This document shows, one piece after another, positions 55,692-64,000 of a DNA stretch of 64,000 nt; position 1 is the first letter of the stretch; the number at the start of each line of letters is the position of its first letter. The stretch comes from Telmatactis stephensoni (taxonomy: Eukaryota; Cnidaria; Anthozoa; Actiniaria; Isophelliidae): assembly GCA_029948255.1 (NCBI GenBank), contig JALIZF010000759.1, positions 1-64,000 on the forward strand. Direction: 5' to 3'. The notes beneath the pieces were generated by a model that saw nothing but the letters and a program-made list of their open reading frames with translations, ran no database searches and was not told the DNA's origin. Position numbers and translations under genes: made by a program.

Positions 55692-55768
55692 ACACAAACG
55701 CCAGCATATAAAGCGCCCAGACTCTCTCGGCCAAATCGAGCACAGGGAGACCGCCGAGATTAGTGTCA
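55692..55768. repeat. Dispersed fragment of the 2.67-kb unit, right part
   Basis: CACAAACGCCAGCATATAAA followed by GCGCCCAGACTCTCTCGG and GAGATTAGTGTC, as at about 1823-1892 in copy 1. The DNA from 55769 to 56061 holds nothing else I can name. Confidence 0.85.
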
Positions 55769-56069
55769 ATTATAATAGAAATTTCTAAATAGAAATAATG
55801 ATTTTCAGTCATCGTAAATTGGCATCACCCGGTGTTTACAGTTGATTATATCGCTTATGTGCGAGGGGCACGTCAACTTTTTTTCCAGTTCCCAATAGCC
55901 CATTAGGGGCTATAAATGACTAGCAAGGTTTAGAAGAAATACAAATGGTATATATATGTGCTTTCAATTGTCTCCGCGTTCTATAAGGGAAAGTATATAA
56001 CACTGTCCCAAATAAGAGTAATTCAGTAAAAGGAAATTGAAATAGATGTAGGTTGAAGTTGTTTAGAGA

Positions 56070-56457
56070 AGGGGGACATTGGGGGGCTCGAACACCGCAA
56101 TAAAATAAAGTCCAACACCGCAACACCGCAATAAAATAAAGTCCAACACCGCAATACCGCAAAAAATCAACGCATTTTTTCAAGAGTCGCGTGATAAAAA
56201 GTTTTGTTGAGCCCTAAAATCGCAACACCGCAATATTTTCTTCCCGTCACCGTAGCATCGAACAAAAATAACGTAAACACCGCACATCGCAAGGTTTAGC
56301 ATCACCGCAACACCGCAGTTCTTCAGCCTCGTTCACCGCAACACCGCACTAAAAAAGGACAAAACCGCAACACCGCACTAAAAAAGGACAAAACCACAAC
56401 ACCGCACTAAAAAAAGGACAAAACCGCAATACGCCGCAAACCCCGAATGTCCCCCTC
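56070..56457. mobile_element. TIR element filled with CACCGCAA repeats
   Basis: AGGGGGACATT at the left and AATGTCCCCCT at the right. TTAGAGA lies directly outside on both sides (56063-56069, 56458-56464), a 7-8 bp target duplication suggestive of hAT-like elements. The 388-bp body is a degenerate minisatellite of CAACACCGC words with AAAAAAGGACAAAAC spacers. Non-coding. No feature is seen from 56465 to 56754. Confidence 0.8.
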
Positions 56458-56754
56458 TTAGAGAGCTTTGTGTTTTTCCTTGTAAAGTGTTCATAAAACT
56501 ACTTTTCTTCCTTCTTGTACTGTAGCTGTGATAAAAATTATCTTTTCATGTTGGACTAATAGGGTGTATAATAAACAGTGTTGCCATAAGTCCATGAAAT
56601 TTGATTATGGACAAGACATATATTTTATTAAAAAATTATACTTTACAATAATGTAATGATACGGTAATTACATGATGTTCGTATGACGAATATGATACAT
56701 GTGAATGAAATTTTGATTATTGACAAGAACTTTTACACAGTAAAAATATAGTAA

Positions 56755-57392
56755 TTACTTATCATGAATATCATGCATGTGGTACACACAGTCTTGACAC
56801 ATTTCAATAAAATTCTCCTTAAATGAACCACTCAAAAAATCGTAGTCTTTCTGATACACTTTTAGCTTATCCTTATCAATGCAGCATTTTATTAACTTGG
56901 CCTTTTTGCCACTTATCAATAATCCCAGTGCACCTTGAAATTCAAACACGATTGGCAATAATTCATATTGCAACTGGTACTTCTCACGGTAAGCGAAATC
57001 TCTCAAAGATTTGCAGGAAACTGCCATAAGATCCTTTCTATGACCAGGATAGTAATCAAGAAATGATGTTTGCAGCACAACGTCAGGCAAAAAGAATTTT
57101 TGACAAGATTCAGTCGTTACTAATTTTGGTTTCCCATACTTATTTTCGCTCGGTTTTTCCGGGCTATCATCTGACCCCGAGGTTGATTCTCTATATAAAT
57201 CAAATGTAAAATTGTAAACTGCGGCTTCATCACGTCTTGAGCCTCCTCCGATATTGGCAGGAGTCCACCTGTCTTTCTCATGTTCAAATAGCAACTCGAG
57301 TAAAGCACACATGGCAGTTCTTGCTTTATGATTGTGAAAGTCATAGACGAATCCCTCTAGAATTCTTTCGCATCCGGCCTTGGGGAAAGTAT
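56755..57392 (-). CDS. Terminal exon of an unrecognised gene (partial)
   Basis: On the minus strand a pyrimidine tract followed by TTTTAG (57393-57398) makes a good 3' splice site. The exon then runs open for about 211 codons to the stop at 56755-56757, entered in phase 1. The product is mixed and soluble-looking, with no signal peptide or membrane segment. It has clustered Cys/His (CERILEG; CIDKDK; MCQDCVYHMHDIH at the C-terminus) and a Ser/Asp/Glu-rich linker near 80-95. I do not recognise the family. The length, ordinary composition and clean acceptor argue for a real exon of a host gene or autonomous transposon. The upstream exon would lie beyond the TIR element at 57431-58480, which would sit in its intron. 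Confidence 0.55.
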
Positions 57393-57430
57393 CTAAAAAA
57401 GAAAAAACATTATGAATCAATCACTCCTCT

Positions 57431-58480
57431 AAGGCCCCGTCCACACGTATCCGGAAATTTGTGCATCCGCAAATTTTTTTTTACGCATGCGGCTTGCGTC
57501 CACACGCATCCAGCGTATTTTACGGCTGTATCCGGAAATTTTTGAAAACGCTCTCCAGTCCAGAGTGGATTTTTTTTATCCGAAACGAATAGTCTTCTTC
57601 ACGGATAGCCGCCATATTGGAAATACAATCATTAATTCAGCACGAAAGCGAGTGTACCGGTCTAAAGAATTCAAAGTGATTTGTTTGTATTGAAAAATGC
57701 AAAGAAAAAGTTGCGGATCCAGGATTTTTCAATATTATAACAATAGGACCTTTAGGACGAGGGCACTATTGTGTGGTAGGTTTCCCGGGGAAATTAAAAA
57801 AAATATATATAAAATATTCATTGTGAACATCCAATTTCCGAGGGAAACTAGCTGATCCGAGAAAATGCCGTTAGCCAATCAGCACGAAGCGAACAAGGTT
57901 AACTGGTAAGAATAACCCAAGACGGGATAAATTGCGTGCCAACACCTGCCTTAGTGGGGGTAGTGTATGGCTAATGATTTTTCCCGTTGAAAGATTCGAT
58001 CTAACTTTCATATAAACTTATATAAATCGTTATAAAACACCTACTACAATATGAGAAAACATAACAGAATAAAAAGTTTCTAAAAATCTATAGCATCAAG
58101 TGAGATACATTACGAGGCTGAAGCGTGTCTACCTCCCTTCTCGTAATACTGCATCGCTCAGTTCATATTTCTAGAGTGCAAATAAATTACTAGGGCATTG
58201 TTCGAAACACAGACAGGTTACATGAACATTGCTTATGTACAGAAGTCTAAATCCATTGCTTATTTTATTCTATGAATATATATTCAAATATCATTTGAAA
58301 GATTTTTTATTAAAGAAGATTTCGCAATGCAAACAAACAGCCTCAAGGAAAACAAGTGGCTTACCACTTCAGTCATTTACTGTGCAGACTTGGTCGCAAT
58401 TAGATCAGCTAGAACCCAACACACAATAGTGCCCGAGGCAAAAGGGTCCTATTGTTTCGGGATACGTGTGGACATGGCTT
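57431..58480. mobile_element. TIR element with GTCCACACGTATCC ends, a second inverted pair inside
   Basis: AAGGCCCCGTCCACACGTAT at the left and GGATACGTGTGGAC-ATGGCTT at the right form imperfect inverted ends. Inside, 57741-57775 and 58419-58454 form another pair (CAATAGGACC, GAGGGCACTATTGTGTG and complements). No transposase frame. Confidence 0.65.
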
Positions 58481-58741
58481 AATATACAACGTTTTGGAAC
58501 AAACAAATAAATAAACTAACTCCTCAGGACTACATTACGAATAATATTTATTCAGACTGAAAAGCCGACTGAATCTCGAAATGTATCTGAGTATATTGCA
58601 GTAGTTAAGGAGGCTCGGGTCAATTTTTTTCTGGCAGACCTAGCCGTGTTTAAACGGCTATAACTTCGTCTTGAATGCGCCGATTTGCAAGCCGTTTTCA
58701 CACATTACCAGAAAAGGATCAAAGTTAGCAAAAATGTTCAA

Positions 58742-59570
58742 GTGAGCAGGAGGGAAAATTGCATGCGCATGCCTGTATCCACTGATATTTTTCATTGTGA
58801 TTGTAGACAATAGTAGACTGAATAAAGGTTGTCATTGAGGCGAAACATAATTTTTTGAACCGGAAATGGCGCGAGATTCTAATATATATATCATTAGTTC
58901 TCGTCTTATTTTGACATTTTTGTACAAAAACGATGCATGTTTTTCTGTATATAGGTGTAGCATTGATAGCGTGAAGCCACACACAAATCAATTTAGCTGA
59001 TTTTATGAAATTTATCGAATTGGAGCAAATGACTATATTTCGTACAAGCTCATTAACTTGGCAAAACATCAAAATTTTCATATCAGGGGCATTTTTTATA
59101 GCATCAATCTTATCAATATTGTAAACTGCAGTCTTTATCGGCTTTAATAATAGTGTGTTCACTTTGGAGATCATATTTAGATTTTAAGTGAGACGAGTTG
59201 ATTCAACTCATTTATGTGTAATTTATGCAAGAAAATAAAGGGAATGCAATATTATGCGAATACTTTCTAAATATAGTTCCGATTGCTTAAACAAGGGAGC
59301 TTGGTTGATGTGAACAGCAAATCTATCTAATTCAAGCACAACAAACAACAGTTATACCTACAAAGTAGATATAACGTGCTGAAAATAGAACATATAATTT
59401 CTCAGTTGGCTTCTATGCCCTTTAGATTTATCAAAAATAAACGTACAGGGGCATTTTTCCTACTAAGAAATACTACAAATCTGAAAATTAGAAGGATACC
59501 TAGTTCAAATAATCCAGCCAAACCGGTGGAGATGATATCTACTTTCAGAGCAATTGATGTTCAAACATTT
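58742..59570 (-). repeat. Reverse-oriented fragment of the 2.67-kb unit
   Basis: Corresponds to about 12560-13275 of copy 4 read backwards, including the ~127-bp block found only in copy 4. The match starts at GCAGGAGGGAAAATTGC and ends near GTTCAAACATTT. Confidence 0.9.
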
Positions 59571-59623
59571 ACAGCGAAAACCCTTGTATCGCGAACTCGA
59601 ATTTTTGAACTGCTGGGAGCCGT

Positions 59624-59908
59624 TTGGGATTTGGGTTTTGCCGAGCCGTCAATCAAATGAGTGGCCGAATCCAAATAAGGCGAGTTGTTGATTCGCGCTT
59701 GCCGCTTGTCGACGGTTCAGTCAAGTTCTGCAAATTGAAGAAAAATAATTTGTATTGGAAAGCAAAAATGAATCGATCTTATCCGAAAGAACTGAGATGG
59801 AGAGTTATTTACATGTCAAGAGAGGGGCGTTCGGCAAGGGATACTCTTCACGTTGAAAAAACTTTTGTGTACAAAATTATACATATGTTTCAAACCGAGC
59901 CTCCTTAA
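59624..59908 (+). pseudogene. Transposase-like helix-turn-helix fragment
   Basis: A 94-codon frame. Its last ~47 residues (from MNRSYPKELRWRVIYMSREG) resemble the N-terminal DNA-binding helix-turn-helix of Tc1/mariner or IS630-type transposases: YPKELRWRVI, then a recognition-helix-like RSARDTL and KTFVYKIIHMFQ. The frame runs into the right terminal repeat and stops there, so the catalytic DDE domain is absent. It could bind transposon ends but not cut them. The assignment rests on one short motif. Confidence 0.55.
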
Positions 59909-60044
59909 GAGCAGCTTCACTCTAGCTACATCATAACTGAAAAAAATGGAAGGTGTAAAAACTGCAATTATTGCATACTTGATTCAGTTTTCTATTTTAT
60001 TCCCAGGGTTGTATATCACTCAATTCCTTCAATGTCTTCACTAC
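59909..60044. other. Unique-looking spacer
   Basis: Short AT-rich DNA between the TTAA element and the satellite; nothing seen. Confidence 0.5.
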
Positions 60045-61303
60045 AACTAAATATTACACAGGGACCATAATAAGCCTTAAAAACTAATGGGACATAATAA
60101 AACTAATATTACACAGGGACCATACTATGCCCTATAATACTAATGGGAACATGATAACTAATATTACACAGGGACCATACTATGCCCTATAATACTAATG
60201 GGGACATAATAACTAATATTACACAGGGACCATACTATGCCCTATAATACTAATGGGGACATGATAACTAATATTACACAGGGACCACACTATGCCCTAT
60301 AATACTAATGGGGACATGATAACTAATATTACACAGGGACCATACTATGCCCTATAATACTAATGGGGACATGATAACTAATATTACACAGGGACCATAC
60401 TATGCCCTATAATACTAATGGGGACATGATAACTAATATTACACAGGGACCATACTATGCCCTATAATACTAATGGGGACATGATAACTAACATTACACA
60501 GGGACCATACTACGCCTTATAATACTAATGGGGACATGATAACTAATATTACACAGGGACCATACTATGCCCTATAATACTAATGGGGATATGATAACTA
60601 ATATTACACAGGGGCCATACTATGCCATATAATACTAATGGGGACATGATAACTAATATTACACAGGGACCATACTACGCCACGCTATAATACTAATGGG
60701 GACATGATAACTAATATTACACAGGGACCATACTATGCCCTATAATACTAATGGGGACATGATAGCTAGTATTACACAGGGACCATACTATGCCTTATAA
60801 TACTAATGGGGACATGATAGCTAATATTACACAGGGACCATACTATGCCTTATAATACTAATGGGGACATGATAACAATATTACACAGGGACCATACTAA
60901 TTGGGACATGATAACTAATATTACACAGGGACCATACTATGCCCTATAATACTAATGGGGACATGATAACTAATATTACACAGGGACCATACTATGCCCT
61001 ATAATACTAATGGGGACATGATAGCTAGTATTACACAGGGACCATACTATGCCCTATAATACTAATGGGGACATGATAACTAATATTACACAGGGACCAT
61101 ACTATGCCTTATAATACTAATGGGGACATGAAAACTAATATTACACAGGGACCATGCTATGCCTTATAATACTAATTGGGAACATGATAACTAATATTAC
61201 ACAGGGACCATGCTATGCCTTATAATACTAATTGGGAACATGATAACTAATATTACACAGGGACCATACTATGCCTTATAATACTAATGGGGGCATGATA
61301 ACT

Positions 61304-61599
61304 ATTAAATACCTCATTAATAATTCATAAGGCAAACACAATGAAAATCATAACCATGACGTGGGTCTTGAATTTCAAGTAAAGACTTATCCTAATTTGC
61401 ATAAAATATAACGTGGATTTTCTCTGAAAAAAATCATAATTTTTTGACTTTTTTTCAAAAATATGAAATATATGATGGAGGTATTTAAATAACATAAAAG
61501 CCACGTGCTCGGTCTTCCATTGAAATTCAAGACCTCGGGCCTTTGGCCCTCGGTCTTGAATTTCAATGAAAGACCTCGCACTAGGCTTTTATCCTATAT
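61304..61599. repeat. Insert copy 1 in the satellite
   Basis: About 296 bp starting near AATACCTCATTAATAATTCA. The right half has a hairpin (TTGAAATTCAAGACC/GGTCTTGAATTTCAA around GGGCCTTTGGCCC). Flanked by satellite on both sides. Confidence 0.9.
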
Positions 61600-62652
61600 A
61601 TATTACACAGGGACCATACTATGCCCTATAATACTAATGGGGACATGATAACTAATATTACACAGGGACCATACTATGCCTTATAATACTAATGGGAACA
61701 TGATAACTAATATTACACAGGGACGATACTATGCCTTATAATACTAATGGGGGCATGATTACGTCTAATATTCCACAGGGACCATACTATGCCTTATAAT
61801 ACTAATGGGGGCATGATAACTAATATTACACAGGGACCATACTATGCCTTATAATACTAATGGGAACATGATAACTAATATTACACAGGGACGATACTAT
61901 GCCTTATAATACTAATGGGGGCATGATTACGTCTAATATTCCACAGGGACCATACTATGCCTTATAATACTAATGGGGGCATGATAACTAATATTACACA
62001 GGGACCATACTATGCCCTATAATACTAATGGGGACATGATAACTAATATTACACAGGGACCATACTATGCCCTATAATACTAATGGGGACATGATAGCTA
62101 GTATTACACAGGGACCATACTATGCCCTATAATACTAATGGGGACATGATAGCTAATATTACACAGGGACCATACTATGCCTTATAATACTAATGGGGAC
62201 ATGAAAACTAATATTACACAGGGACCATGCTATGCCTTATAATACTAATTGGGAACATGATAACTAATATTACACAGGAACCATACTATGCCTTATAATA
62301 CTAATGGGGACATGATAAATAATATTACACAGGGACCATACTATGCCTTATAATACTAATGGGGACATGATAACTAATATTACACAGGGACCATGCTATG
62401 CCTTATAATACTAATTGGGAACATGATAACTAATATTACACAGGGACCATACTATGCCTTATAATACTAATGGGGACATGATAACTAATATTACACAGGG
62501 ACCATACTATGCCTTATAATACTAATGGGGACATGATAACTAATATTACACAGGGACCATGCTATGCCTTATAATACTAATTGGGAACATGATAACTAAT
62601 ATTACACAGGGACCATACTATGCCTTATAATACTAATGGGGGCATAATAACT

Positions 62653-62949
62653 ATTAAATACCTCATTAATAATTCATAAGGCAAACACAATGAAAATAAT
62701 AACCATGACGTGGGTCTTGAATTTCAACTAAAGACTTATCCTAATTTGCATAAAATATAACGTGGATTTTCTCTGAAAAAAATCATAATTTTTTGACTTT
62801 TTTTCAAAAATATGAAATATATGATGGAGGTATTTAAATAACATAAAAGCCACGTGCTCGGTCTTCCATTGAAATTCAAGACCTCGGGCCTTTGGCCCTC
62901 GGTCCTGAATTTCGATGAAAGACCTCACACTAGGCTTTTATCCTATATA
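62653..62949. repeat. Insert copy 2 in the satellite
   Basis: Near-identical to copy 1, in the same orientation and with the same junctions to the satellite. Confidence 0.9.
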
Positions 62950-63090
62950 TATTACACAGGGACCATACTATGCCCTATAATACTAATGGGGACATGATAA
63001 CGAACATTACACAGGGACCATACTACGCCTCATAATACTAATGGGAACATGATAACTAATATTACACAGAGACCATACTATGCCTTATTA

Positions 63091-63350
63091 AAAACCTTAT
63101 TAATAATTCATAAGGCAAACACAATGAAAATCATAACCATGACGTGGGTTTTGAATTTCAAGTAAAGACTTATCCTAATTTACATAAAATATAACCTGGA
63201 TTTTCTCTGAAAAAAATCATAATTTTTTGACTTTTTTTCAAAAATATGAAATATATGATGGAGGTATTTAAACAACATAAAAGCCACGGGCCTTTGGCCC
63301 TCGGTCTTGAATTTCAATGAAAGACCTCGCACTAGGCTTTTATCCTATAT
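63091..63350. repeat. Insert copy 3 in the satellite (short form)
   Basis: Same sequence as copies 1 and 2 but lacking about 40 bp that form one arm of the hairpin (AAAGCCACGGGCCTTTGG at the join). Confidence 0.9.
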
Positions 63351-64000
63351 TTAATAATACTAATGGGAACATGATAACTAATATTACACAGGGACCATAC
63401 TATGCCCTATAATACTAATGGGGACATGATAACTAATATTACACAGGGACTATACTATGCCTTATAATACTAATGGGAACATGATAACTAATATTACACA
63501 GGGACGATACTATGCCTTATAATACTAATGGGGGAATGATTACGTCTAATATTCCACAGGGACCATACTATGCCTTATAATACTAATGGGGACATGATAA
63601 CTAATATTACACAGGGACCATACTATGCCTTATAATACTAATGGGGGCATGATAACTAATATTACACAGGGACCATACTATGCCCTATAATACTAATGGG
63701 GACATGATAACTAATATTACACAGGGACCACACTATGCCTTAAAATTCTAATGGGGACATGATAACTAATATTACACAGGCAACATACTATGCCCTATAA
63801 TACTAATGGGGACATGATAACTAATATTACACAGGGACCATACTATGCCCTATAACACTAATGGGGACATGATAACTAATATTACACAGGGACCATACTA
63901 TGCCTTATAATACTAATGGGAACATGATAACTAATATTACACAGGGACGATACCATGCCTTATAATACTAATGGGGGCATGATTACGTCTAATATTACAC

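Larger units (their letters stand above)
58605..59908 (+). mobile_element. TTAA-flanked transposon with transposase N-terminal fragment
   Basis: TTAAGGAGGCTCGG at the left and CCGAGCCTCCTTAA at the right, 14-bp inverted ends with TTAA at both edges (a TTAA or TA duplication). The left 137 bp recur exactly at 43915-44051. The middle is a reverse-oriented piece of the 2.67-kb tandem unit, and the right part encodes a helix-turn-helix fragment. The combination looks like a non-autonomous derivative that picked up foreign DNA. Confidence 0.8.
60045..64000. repeat. 55-bp satellite array, continues past the window
   Basis: The consensus unit contains AATATTACACAGGGACCATA and CTATGCCCTATAATACTAAT followed by GGGGACATGATAACT; successive starts are 55 bp apart. 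More than 50 units, with variants such as GATTACGTCTAATATTCCAC at 61757, 61925 and 63540 that mark duplicated blocks. The first units are more diverged, as usual at an array edge. No ORF. Confidence 0.95.

Noticed and set aside
60045..64000. CRISPR-like spacing in the 55-bp array
   Set aside because: The units are contiguous and similar throughout with no variable spacers, and the context is eukaryotic.

Overview
This window looks like repeat-dense nuclear DNA of a marine invertebrate, most likely an anthozoan cnidarian such as a coral. That assignment is an inference from AT-rich sequence, the style of the RLE-type retrotransposons (Myb-like N-terminus, CCHC finger, PD-(D/E)XK nuclease), abundant foldback elements and (AAT)n tracts. 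No rRNA, tRNA, CRISPR array or complete host gene was recognised. The only host-like coding pieces are two orphan terminal exons (18974-19227 + and 56755-57392 -) and a helicase fragment (50243-50449). Nearly everything else is mobile or tandemly repeated DNA.

Layout. 1-13999: a head-to-tail array of a ~2.67 kb unit (four copies). Copy 3 is split by a Ty3/gypsy-type LTR retrotransposon (6460-11002) with 153-bp LTRs and a TTCTT target duplication; copy 4 carries a 205-bp hairpin MITE. 14000-24600: a run of inverted-repeat elements, a decayed LINE, an orphan Myb/SANT-like exon, a 1.83-kb foldback element, a palindrome-rich element that recurs at 35 kb, and a LINE 3' end with a tetranucleotide tail. 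24600-42210: the centre of the window, where non-LTR retrotransposons with a restriction-like endonuclease sit inside (AAT)n microsatellite. There are two long intact ORFs (1198 and 1257 aa, minus strand), one near-complete two-ORF copy (38584-42184 +), one 5'-truncated inverted copy (35926-38468 -) and several 3'-end fragments. Between the two intact elements lies a perfect 84-bp inverted repeat containing hammerhead-like motifs.

42210-60044: more TIR elements, several nested (49548-53943 is a set of inverted repeats inside inverted repeats), a TTAA-flanked element with a transposase-like helix-turn-helix fragment (58605-59908) whose 137-bp end recurs exactly at 43915-44051 joined to a retrotransposon fragment, a CACCGCAA-rich TIR element, and dispersed pieces of the 2.67-kb unit. 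60045-64000: a 55-bp satellite that runs off the window and contains three copies of a ~0.3-kb insert.

How it works together. The retrotransposons supply reverse transcriptase and endonuclease. The (AAT)n tracts appear to be their target and are kept at each insertion, so the region can accumulate further insertions. Most TIR elements are short, lack transposase and must rely on enzymes encoded elsewhere. All family-level statements come from reading motifs by eye; no database search was possible.
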